Program-made: the position numbers and the translations under genes
In this document: positions 1-9,568 of the stretch, piece by piece
Position numbering within the stretch: the stretch's first letter is position 1
Layout: every line of letters starts with the position of its first letter
Assembly: GCA_001662425.1 (NCBI GenBank)
Contig: BDDC01000033.1
Location: forward strand, 83,144-147,143
DNA length: 64,000 nt
Source of the DNA: Chlamydomonas sphaeroides
Lineage: Eukaryota; Chlorophyta; Chlorophyceae; Chlamydomonadales; Chlamydomonadaceae
Direction: 5' to 3'
Notes under the pieces: generated by a model
Database searches by the model: none
The model's input: the letters and a program-made list of their open reading frames with translations, nothing else
Told to the model about the DNA's origin: nothing

Positions 1-40
1 TACCGCTGCCACGCCGGCCGGCAGCCATCGCCGGACGGCG

Positions 41-113
41 CATGCATGTCTGCTTCATGCATGTCTGCTTCATGCATGTCTGCTTCATGCATGTCTGCTT
101 CATGCATGTCTGC
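41..113. repeat. 15-bp minisatellite, 5 copies
   Basis: The unit catgcatgtctgctt is repeated five times head to tail, the last copy diverging at its end. The 15-bp period is a multiple of three, so it stays open in translation, but nothing else suggests it is coding. Bases 1-435 hold no exon I can support other than the acceptor at 435. Confidence 0.9.
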
Positions 114-435
114 CACCGCACCCTACAGTGGCGGCAGTGGCGGGCCGGCCAGCTGCTCGGGGGCGCCCCTCCCCACACTGGCCCGTTCGGCACAGCCGCG
201 CCTTCCCTGCCACATGACAACCCCCAGCACCCGGGGCCTGCACGGCACCCCACCAGCCCCAACGCCTCCTCGCCCTGCTCGCCCTTCCCCCGCAAGGCCC
301 TGCCTCCTACACCACCGCCCGCCTGCGCCCACTGCCCCTCTCCCTTCGTAGGCTGTGCTTGGGGCCCGGGCTGTCGCAACGCACATTTGCAACTCGTCCG
401 TTACTCCCATGATACCCTCCCTCCTCCCTCCACAG

Positions 436-3400
436 GCAGTGCTGGGCGACCTGACGCCCATCTTTGGCGACGTGGATGCGGTGGTGGAGCTGCTGATGGA
501 CGCCTTCCTGGCGCTGCGGGGGCTGGCGGCGGAGGCGCCGCAGATCGCGGCCGCCATGGCCGACGCGCACCCCGACCTGACGCGGCCGCCGCCGCGGCCG
601 CCGCTGCCCATCGCGGGCCACGCCAACACGTCGCTGCTGGTAGGTGCAAGGGCGCGGGAGGGGTGCGGGAGGGGTGCGGGAGGGGTGCGGGAGGGGTGCG
701 GGAGGGGTGCGGGAGGGGCGCGGGAGGGGCGCGTGGGCCGCAGAGCGGCAGCGAGCTCGTGTGGCGGTCCCGCAAGGTTGCCGCGTAGCCGTGCTGCCGG
801 GCCGTGATGCGCCGTACATGCCTGCCGTGACGCCGTGCGCCATGCGCGCAGGTGTACGTTGACCCGTACGTGCCGCTGGTGGTGGGCGAGGTGGGCGATG
901 AGCACGTGGACGACGGACCGGCCCAGCCGCCGCCGGCGGCCGCCCAGCGCCGCGCGCTGGGTGAGGGGGAGCCGGCGCAGGAGAGCGGCGGCGGCGCCGC
1001 ACCCGCGGCTGCCGGCGGCACCGCGGCGCGCGCCCCGGCAGCCTTGCGGCGCGGCCTGCAGGAGGGGTCGCCCGGCTCCCTCATCCCGCTGCCGCCTGGC
1101 TTCGTGGCTCCCGGGCCCGAGGCGATGCCCTGGGTGTACGTGCCCACGGCCTGGCACTTTATGCGCTACAGGTGCGAGACTAGGAAAGTGGGACCAGCGG
1201 GCGCACCGGCCGGCGGCGGTGCGATGGCGGCCCATGGGATGGGCGGCACTGCCGGCGGGCGGGCCCCTGGCATGCCATGCGATGACGTGGCCGGCGCCGC
1301 CCGCAGGACGGGCGACGGCGGGTTCGGACCGCCCGGTATCGAGGGCGCCTGCGCCATGGCCCAGCGGATGGTGGAGGTGAGCAGCCAGCAGCCGTCGCTC
1401 AGCCCGCGCTGCCTGGGCGAGGTGGCGTGTGCCGCCGCTGCGGCCTGCCGTGACCCGTTGCTGGCACCGGTCTCGGCCGCAGCCTGTGGCTCCCTGTGGT
1501 GCACTGCGTTGGCGCTTCAGGCAAAGCTGGGGGCGGGGTACTGGCAGCTGCGGGGCATGCAGCGAGGCCCGCCTGGCGCCCCGGGAGCGGCGGCACCGCT
1601 CCGGCAGCCTGGCTGCGGCCAAGGGCCCGACTGTGCTGCTGCCTGCCTGCCGGCGCGCCCCACCATGACCCTGACGCCGCTGCTGCTGCTGCGACGGCCC
1701 GTCCAGGTCACGAACTACCGCTTCGCTCCGGCGCGCATTAAGCTGTACGTGTCCGAGTGCCGGAACAGCCCCAGGTGTGTGTGGGGGGAAGAGCTGGGCG
1801 GAGCGCCGCCGGCCCCGGCTGGTGCGCGTGCACGTCGTGCGCTGCTCCCGTACTGTGGACGGGAGGAAGGGCCTTCGCACGGACGACCCGACATAGCCTG
1901 ACGTGTGCGTCTTGCGCTTGGCCCCACCATCTCCTGGCCTTGCAGCTACCGCTACCTCATACGGGGCAGCCGCCAGGACTGGATCGCGTGCGCCTCACCT
2001 GGTGAGCAGCCCTCGCATCTTAGTTTGATCCTATGTGATACGCGGACGCCTTATCTCGATAGATCCTATCGACGCCATGAACTAAAATACGAGGGCTGCG
2101 TGGGAAGGCGCAGAGGGCCCCTGAGCTGCTGAGTCGACGGGTGGTGTGCGGCGAGTGGGCCGCGACCCAGGCAGCCTAGCCATGGTGCGGGCAAGCGGGC
2201 AGCGGTCAGCGCGCCGCTGTGACCCCCCACGCGCTGAGTTGTACGGCACTGTACGACACTGCACGCCATCCGCGCACACACAACCCCACGTCGCGTGCTG
2301 CTTCATTACTTTTCTTATCGATTTCTGAACACACGTGCGCTTGGCCGCCGTGCGCCCCTGTCGTCGCGCCGCGGACCAGGCTTCACCTTTGACAGCGAGT
2401 GCGGCTCCGTCATCCGGGACGCCGCGGTGGACTACCCGCGCACGCTGCAGCTCTTCGTGGTGGGCGAGCAGCCGCCCACGCAGTGAGTGCAGTGACCCCT
2501 GCGCGCCGCGGCCAGGTCGGGGCGCGCCCTGCCCCCTGCACCGCGCCGCACCTCACCGCACCGCAATCCACGGCCTCAGCCTCAGCCCAATTCCATGCAG
2601 CATCAGGCCCCACCCCATCCCGTCCACTGTCTACCGTGCGCCCCTCCTGCGCTGCTACTCTGCGGCCGCCTGGTGCTGGCCCATTGGCGAGGCCCATGTC
2701 ATTTCCAACGCCTGCCCCCGCCGTCCCCGCCTGCCCCCGCCGTCCCCGCCGCTCGCCCGGTGCAGGTGGACGGGTTACGCCTTTACGCCGGGCGCCGCCG
2801 ACGACCCCATGTTTGGCCACATTGGGCTGACCTGGACCACCGTGGACACCAATGGTGCGGCCGAGGGCGGCAGGGGCGGCGTGGGCTGTGTGCAGGCAGG
2901 CAGGGAGGGAGGGAGGGAGCTGCTACGGCATGGCCTGCCCTACCGGCCCCACACGGCCCATGCGCCGGCGGCCTGCATGCCGCTGTGCCGGCGTCACCGC
3001 GCCCCGCTGGCCGCGTGCTGCAGGCGTCAACAACCGCCTGGCCCTCGAGTCGGGCGCCTCTGCGCTCATGCACGAGGCGCTGCACCACTTTGGGCTGCCG
3101 GTGAGGGGTTGTCGCCGTGGGGCGCCGTGGCGCCGTGCCATGCGCAGTGAGCAGACGTGGCCCGTGGCGCTGTGCCCGGACCCCGCTGGCACCTGGCCAG
3201 CGCTTGGCCGCGCCCCGTTGCCGCCAGCGGGCTACGCGGCATTGCCTCTGGACCCAGCGGCCTGCGCCCCTGTCCGCCCCGAGCCTCCCTGCCTGCCCCC
3301 TGCTCCCTGCTCCCTGCCTGCCCTGCTCCCTGCTCCGCCCCGCAGCACACCTTTAGCGACACCAGCTGCGCCGACAACGACGCGCACGCGGGCATTCGCG

Positions 3401-6400
3401 ACACGCCCGCGGCCCGGGGCATCGTGTGGGATGCGCCCTGGTCGCAACAAGGCGAGCCCTGCCGGGGCGCCGAGGCCGCAGCCTACCCCATCCACCCCGG
3501 GAGCGGGCGCAGCCGCGACGGCTCTGGCTGCACGGCTCTGGGACCGCCGCGTGCATCCGACGCCCTGCTGCCACTCCTGCTGCCACTCCTGCTGCTCCCC
3601 CGCCCCGCAGCTCGGCTGCACTGCAGCTGGGTGTGGGACCAGAAGCTGCGCAACGACTGGGACCGCGCCAACCGGGGGCTGGCCACGCGGCTGGGCATAC
3701 CCGACGACGACTCCAACCCCGAGTTCGACAGCTGCCCCGACCAGGTGTGTGTGCGAGCGGGCGCCGGGAGGAGCCAGCAGGTGCTGGCGCCGGGAGTTGG
3801 CCGCTACATCGGGTGCATCACTGCCGCACTGCCGCACTGCCGCACTGCCGCACTGCCGCACTGCCCTTGCTCCCCCTGGTCAACCCCTCCCCCGTGGCTG
3901 CGCCCCTCCCCCTCTGCGCCCCTCGCAGCCGGGCTTTGACGAGATCGCCAACCACATGGCCTAGTGAGCACGGCCGGGAGGGACGCGGTACGGCAGCCGT
4001 ACGGCAGCCGTACGGGCGGTGGCATGGGTAGTGGCAGTGGGTGCCGCACACACCGGGGTGGTGCTTACTACATGTTGAGTATCCCTGAAGACACCCGGTG
4101 GCTCGGCGCTGCAGCACGCCGCGCCCTGTTGGCCGGACGCCAGCGCCGCGCCCCGCCGCTGCCATTCCGCAATCCTCCCTTTTGCATTGCAACCAACATT
4201 TCCCCCTGTCCCTCGATCCCTGCCCCCTTACCTCCACAGCACCTTTGACGTCTGCCTGCTGGCGCTAGGCCACCTCACGCCCGACCAGGCCGCCACGCTG
4301 CACTCGACGCTCGCCGCCAGCAACCCCACTATGTACCAGTGGGGTGCCTACTACGCGCTCAACCCGCCACCCGCCGCGCTAGCGGCCCCGCCCCCGCCCT
4401 CGCCGCCGCCACCCCCGCCCGCGGCGCCGCCTCCGTCTCCGCCGCCCCCTCCACCGCCGCCGGCCGCTGCCGGCACCCTGGCCCCGCCACCTCCGCCGTC
4501 GCCTCCGCCGCCGCCGCCGTGGTCGTCACCGCCGCCGCCGCGGCCCGCCGCCTCCATGTCGGGCCGGCCGTGTGCGTCACGGACGGAGCGGGGCTGCCGC
4601 TGCCTGGTGCGTTGGCTGCGCCGTCGCCCCTTGCGTGGGCCCTCTGGCCACGCCCGCTGCCTCGTGCCGCTGCCAGGACCGGGCCGCACGGGCCGACCGG
4701 GCCCCACGCAGACCAGCCCCGCCTGCGGCGGCGTAGCGGCTGTAGCGGCGCTGATTGGGCGCTAGCAATGCCCGGTGCCACGATGCCGCGGCCGTGATTG
4801 CTAGGGGCTGGCGCCGCGTGGCTGCACGCCCTTGGTTGCTGCCCCGCACTGCGGCGAGGCCGTGTGGGCCCTTTGGCAGCGCCCGGCGCCGCCCCGCTGC
4901 CACCTGGCATGCCGCGAGCAGCCGCCGCCCGCTCCCCAGCCCGAGCGCTCCACACAGATGTGCTCAAGCATCACCACGCCGCGGCCCCATCCCTGCTGCT
5001 CCGCTCCTGCCGCAACCCCTGCACAGCCATTCTGGGAGTTTGAGGGCGCCACCTACCGGGACTGCACCGGCGTGGCCAGCATGGCGCGGCGGGGCAGCAT
5101 CTGCGCCGTGGACACCGCCGACGGCAACTGCGTCACCGCCCGCAACACCTGGTGCGGCGGTGGGGCCGCAGGTGGCGCAGCGGGGCGCAGGGCGGCAGAG
5201 TAGGGCAGCGGGGCAGTGGGGCAGCGGGGCAGCGGGGCAGTGGGGCAGTGGGGCAGTGGGGCAGCGGGGCAGACTGCTGGCAGCAGGCTCTACTGTGGTC
5301 CCGGTCTTAAGCCAACTGCGACGTGCGTATGCTGCAGTGGCCCTGTCCTCCCGCCACCCCCTCCACCGCGCAGGTGGGACAACTGCACCCCCGACCCCAG
5401 CTGCCAGGGGGCCAACCCCAGCCCTTCCCCCAACCCGAACCCCAGCCCCAGCCCCAGTCCCAGCCCCTCGCCCAGCCCAGCCGCGGGGCCAGTGAGCTGC
5501 GGCCCCGGCGCCACCACGCTCAGCGGCGCCACCTGCAGCCTCAACGACTGGAAGCTGCGAGGCGAGCCCACGCTGTACAGCGGCTGCGCCAACCCCACCA
5601 ACGACCCCAAGGGCGCCTGGTGGGTGGCATCGCCGCAGCCCCAGCCCCTGCCCCTCGCATGCTCACGCCGTACGCCCGCACTGGTCCACCCGCCTGCCCC
5701 CAAGCAACATTATGGCGGCCGCAGTTGGGCAACTGCCACCCCACCCCACACACCGCACATGCCGCTGCGTTTTTCTTAAACGTATGAATGAACTCGCCGC
5801 TGCTGCTCGCACAAGCTTGCGCCTCGGCAACACCCCCCCCCCCCCTTTTTTCCCCCCCTNNNNNNNNNNNNNNNNNNNNNNNNNNNNNNNNNNNNNNNNN
5901 NNNNNNNNNNNNNNNNNNNNNNNNNNNNNNNNNNNNNNNNNNNNNNNNNNNNNNNNNNNNNNNNNNNNNNNNNNNNNNNNNNNNNNNNNNNNNNNNNNNN
6001 NNNNNNNNNNNNNNNNNNNNNNNNNNNNNNNNNNNNNNNNNNNNNNNNNNNNNNNNNNNNNNNNNNNNNNNNNNNNNNNNNNNNNNNNNNNNNNNNNNNN
6101 NNNNNNNNNNNNNNNNNNNNNNNNNNNNNNNNNNNNNNNNNNNNNNNNNNNNNNNNNNNNNNNNNNNNNNNNNNNNNNNNNNNNNNNNNNNNNNNNNNNN
6201 NNNNNCTGCTCGGCCGCGGCCAGGCCTCCCCCAGCGGCGCCAACATTGACTACTGCCACGAGTCGTGCAGCGCGCGCGGCGGCGGCGGGGGCGGCGGCGG
6301 CGGTGCGGGCAGCAGCGGCGGCGGCAGCGGCGGCGGCATGGGCACGGGCAGCGGAGCCGGTGGCGGCGTGGGCACGGGCGGAGGAGGAGGAGGAGGAGCG

Positions 6401-7346
6401 ACCTACCCGCAGCGCCTCACCTGCACCCGCGGCTACAAGGGCCTCCCTCGCGGCTGCACGTGTGCCGACCGATACAGGCAGGGCCCGGGGTGGAGGTGGC
6501 GGGGCAGCAGCGGGTGCGCGTGGAGCCCTGCGGACCATGGGCACGTGCGGACCGTGGGCACGTGCGGACCATGGGCACGTGCGGACCGTGGGCACGTGCG
6601 GACCGTGGGCACGTGCGGACCATGGGCACGTGCGGACCATGGGCACGTGCGGACCGTGGGCACGTGCGGACCGTGGGCACGTGCGGACCATGGGCACGTG
6701 CGGGCGCGCAGCTCTCGAGCCCAGCACGTGTCCGTGACGCGCCGCCTCCCGGCCCCCGTCCTTGCCACCCGCAGCATCACCTTCGCGGCCTATGGCACCA
6801 GCTACTCGAAGCAGGTGGGGCGGCAGGGCAGCGTGGAGTTGGGTGGGGTGCAAGGGTGGGGGCGTACAAGACGCGCCTGCTGGGGTGGGGCGCAGGGTGC
6901 TCGGGCTGCTGGGGGAGGTGGCTTGGCACAGCACCACGCAGGAGGAAGAGGCATGCGCCGGAAGAACGCACACCAAGCCCCGAGTGCCCTGCTCCCCGCC
7001 TGGCCCCCGGCCCCCGGCCCTCTCCGGCAGGGCGGCTGCACGCTGTTTGCGGAGCCAGCCAGCGGCATGTGCGTCACCAGCTGCTCAGGCAACAAGCAGA
7101 ACGACCGCAAGTGGGTGCGGCCGCAGCGTCCTGCTGGGGTGGGGTGGGGTGGGGGCGGGCGCTTGGGTGCCGCGGGCAGGGAGCGCTTGCAGCGTGGTTT
7201 AAGCTGCTGCTCATGAAGCGCCAGCGTTGAACAAGGCTGCGGGGCCCTGCCGCTGCCGCTGTTGCTGCCGCTGCCGCTGTCCCGTAACACGAGCTGCACT
7301 GCGCTGCCCCCCGGTGCGCAGGCCCTGGGTGTGCGAGTGCGCCTAG
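436..7346 (+). CDS. M43 pappalysin-like secreted zinc metalloprotease with Pro-rich linker and FN2-like Cys-rich modules (5' partial, gapped)
   Basis: Phase-consistent exons: 436-639, 852-1171, 1307-1376, 1707-1774, 1946-2001, 2380-2482, 2766-2854, 3024-3100, 3346-3744, 3929-3963, 4240-4606, 5027-5151, 5374-5619, then the gap, then 6206-~6475, 6775-6814, 7031-7110, 7322-7346 (TAG). The catalytic domain carries HEALHHFGLPH, the HExxHxxGxxH zinc motif of metzincins. It is followed by HTF, Cys, DND and DTPA segments and a Met-turn (NHMAYTFD), the pattern of family M43. After it come a PPPPSPPPPPP-type linker (about 4366-4550) and Cys-rich modules with a PFWEFEGATYRDCT signature, resembling fibronectin type II. 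A secreted, wall- or matrix-acting endopeptidase is inferred; no signal peptide is visible because the true 5' exon was not found. The N-terminal part (436-1130) is unrecognised. Exon 3346-3744 stays open but holds an implausible Leu-rich stretch at about 3480-3610, so it may hide an intron. The 6206-6475 exon has no clear GT donor. Confidence 0.8.
655..732. repeat. 11-bp G-rich minisatellite inside an intron of the M43 gene
   Basis: About seven copies of aggggtgcggg, the last ones with C in place of T. It fills much of the 640-851 intron. Confidence 0.85.
3071..3348 (+). other. Catalytic zinc-binding motif of the M43-like protease, split by an intron
   Basis: The codons for HEALHHFGLP end the exon at 3100, and the third zinc ligand (His of HTF) is the first codon of the next exon at 3346. 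The full HExxHxxGxxH signature is only formed after splicing. The glutamate is the expected catalytic base of the family. The Met-turn equivalent is NHM at about 3949-3957. Confidence 0.85.
3824..3866. repeat. 8-bp intronic tandem repeat (ccgcactg)
   Basis: About five copies in the 3745-3928 intron of the protease gene. Confidence 0.85.
5204..5273. repeat. 8-bp intronic tandem repeat (ggggcagc/t)
   Basis: Eight to nine copies of ggggcag followed by c or t in the 5152-5373 intron. Confidence 0.85.
5860..6205. other. Assembly gap (346 N)
   Basis: A run of N flanked on the left by C-rich homopolymer (C12 then T6 then C8). It removes one splice acceptor and probably one or more Cys-rich exons of the M43-like protease: the exon before ends with a donor at 5620, and coding resumes directly at 6206. 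Confidence 0.98.
6532..6702. repeat. 17-bp minisatellite carrying CACGTG in each of ~10 copies
   Basis: The unit cggaccRtgggcacgtg (R = A or G, in a mixed order) is repeated about ten times in what must be an intron of the protease gene, just upstream of the acceptor at 6774. Every unit contains the palindrome CACGTG, the G-box/E-box core. Confidence 0.9.
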
Positions 7347-7442
7347 CCCGCTGCGCCCCGCTGGCTGCGCAGCAGGGGGGGGCAGCGCTTTGTGACTGAT
7401 GAAGAGCTCTGACAACACGTTTCCCTGACGGAGCCGCGGCGG

Positions 7443-7500
7443 CCAGGAGGCCAGGAGGCCAGGAGGCCAGGAGGCCAGGAGGCCAGGAGGCCAGGAGGCC
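7443..7500. repeat. 8-bp minisatellite (ccaggagg x7)
   Basis: Seven perfect head-to-tail copies, about 100 bp after the stop codon of the M43-like gene. Confidence 0.9.
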
Positions 7501-7972
7501 GGCGGCTCCGCCCTCCGGCACCGCGCTGCTGCATAAGCACGCGCCGGCATGGCGCCGGGCTGTGCGTGCTGGCTGGGAGGCATTCATGGAGCTGCGGCGA
7601 GCAGCCGTAGCTGCTGACCGTACGGCACCGTAGCGAGTAGTATACGCTGCAAGCCAGCAGACTAGTGAGCGCGCCGTGGCGCCGTTCCGGGGACGGGGGT
7701 GGACGGGGCGTGGCAGCCCTCAGGCGTGCGTGCCGGGCCAGCCTGGAGGCCGGCACGGATAAAACCGCCAGGTTCAGGCCCCCACGTCACAGGGGACCGC
7801 ACTCCCGTCCCGCCAGACAGAAGAGCTGAGGTGGACAAATGACTCACCCGGCCGGAGCGGGCGGGGGCGGCGCCGCCATGCCGCGTGGTGCCCTGGTGAC
7901 GCCCTGCATGTGCGGACGCCGCGCGTGCGCTGCGTCGGCCAGCGATGCGGTCGCAGCGCTTGTTGAATGGCG

Positions 7973-8096
7973 TGTGGGCTCCGGTGCAGGGGCTGCCCTT
8001 CAAAGCCCGAGCCCGAGCCCGAGCCCGTGAGGTCTGTGGGGCGTTGTGGGCTCCGGTGCAGGGGCTGCCTGTTAAAGCCCGAGCCCATGAGGTCTC
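7973..8096. repeat. Imperfect tandem duplication of a ~55-60 bp block
   Basis: Both halves share gggctccggtgcaggggctg, then an AAAGCCCGAGCCC run, then a block ending gaggtct. The first half has extra copies of the 6-bp unit cgagcc. No coding role is seen. Confidence 0.8.
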
Positions 8097-9568
8097 GATA
8101 AGCTATGGAGTGGCGGAGTACAGCGTGCTGGATGCACTAGCGCGGCGCGAGGCCGCTGCTGTGGTGCGCTGGCGGGGAACCGGGCGCTGGCTGGGGCCTC
8201 CGTGGCACCCGGCCTCAGTAGCGGCAATCGGCATGTGTACCTCATGGGCCAGGAGTAAGTAAGGGCGTCGCGCCGTGTTGCCTTACTACCTCAGAACCCG
8301 CGTGGAGGTCCGTGTGGGTCTTTCTTGTTAAGAGCCAGCGTGGAAGTCATTGGAGGGTACCTGAGGAAAGGCCGTGGGGGCCTTGCACTGGCTTGAGGGT
8401 TTGCACGTTGAGTGATGGGTGCGTGGGGCAACGCAGGTCAGGGGAGGAAGGGGGGTCGCGGACGGCACACCGCTGCTGCGTGAGCAGCCCTGACTGATGG
8501 GACTGGGCGCGTGCGCGCTGCTGACGGTGCTGCGACAAGCAGAGGGTTTTCCCTTGGCGGAAATCGGCCGACTGGGGGACATTGCTCCACGCACATCGGC
8601 GCCACCGCCGCCAAGCACTGAGTAACACGGATCAGCTCAACTCGCCGACCGCATCGGTCGCATGCGACGGCGTCTGCCCGCCAGCATATGGTGTGTGGGG
8701 GGGGGGCGGCAAACACGGAGCCGCACCAGCCGTAGCGGACCCTGGCAGCTTGGCGAGTGCAGCCCGACATTGAGTTTCACATGAAGGCATATGCAGAGGG
8801 CGGCTGGCCGTCCGAATTGCGTTCACCACCAGCCCCACCCGTCCCCACCACACCCAGTGCCTCCCCACCCCGCACCGCGCACACGTCACAAACACAGCGC
8901 CGCAAGGCTCATTCGCGCGCCCAGCCCCATCGGACCAGCAGAGGGAGGTCGTGCGTCAGGGTCGGGCGCCGAGCACCGCAGCCGACTCCCACCACGCCAC
9001 GCTCGTGTGCCTTGTGGCTCCCGGCGCGCCGGGCGGGCCGGCTGCTGCCAACACAGCATCGCCTCAGTAAGTCCGTGCATCAGTTATCCACATGCCGCGC
9101 ACCGTATGTTCCGCAAAGGCCCTTTCGTACGAGCGCACCGCTCCGCTCCAAGCAAACTCCAGGAGGCGTATCAACAAAACTGCTTGTACAATACACATGG
9201 GGGCACACGCGCGGCAGCAGCGGCGCGCTGCGGCCGGCCCCACCACGGCCGCCACCGCGGCGCCTGCGCACCGCGCCGGCCGCCACCGCGACTAGCGCAC
9301 ACGCAAAGTCACGCACAGTAGCACACACACGATATGCCGCACACGGAGCAGAACAACAACGCGAAACGAGATGCAGCATGCACGAAGTCGGGAGCTGTGG
9401 GCAGTGGCGTCCCGACGCCACGGTCCTCCCAAACAGACCCATGCGCCCCGGCGACCCCGGTCCTCGTGTGCCTCGCCCCTGTCTCGTTGTACCGTTGTTT
9501 GCTCACGCCAAAGTAAAGGGCCCCTACCATGTGCCCACCCAACATGCTCAGTGCATCCGTCCCAAGTC

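Larger units (their letters stand above)
7347..9568. other. Intergenic region between the convergent M43 and SET2 genes
   Basis: About 2.2 kb with no convincing gene. It holds an 8-bp minisatellite at 7443-7500, a roughly 60-bp duplicated block at 7973-8096, and CA-rich stretches near 8870-9340. Short open frames exist, but none shows a conserved motif or supported splicing. It should contain the 3' UTRs of both flanking genes. Confidence 0.6.

Noticed and set aside
41..351. Short open frames beginning MHVCF or MSASC repeats as a possible first exon
   Set aside because: They only reflect the 15-bp tandem repeat; no donor joins them in phase to the exon at 436.
123..1880. A 585-residue open frame on the minus strand
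   Set aside because: It is Arg/Ala/Pro-rich with no motifs and lies opposite phase-consistent exons of the M43-like gene; GC-rich DNA gives long chance open frames.
5860..6205. Open frames running through the N block
   Set aside because: They are artefacts of translating unknown bases.
6425..6780. Protein-like repeats (RTMGTCGPWARAD type) in several frames
   Set aside because: They are translations of the 17-bp minisatellite, which lies upstream of a good splice acceptor and so is intronic.
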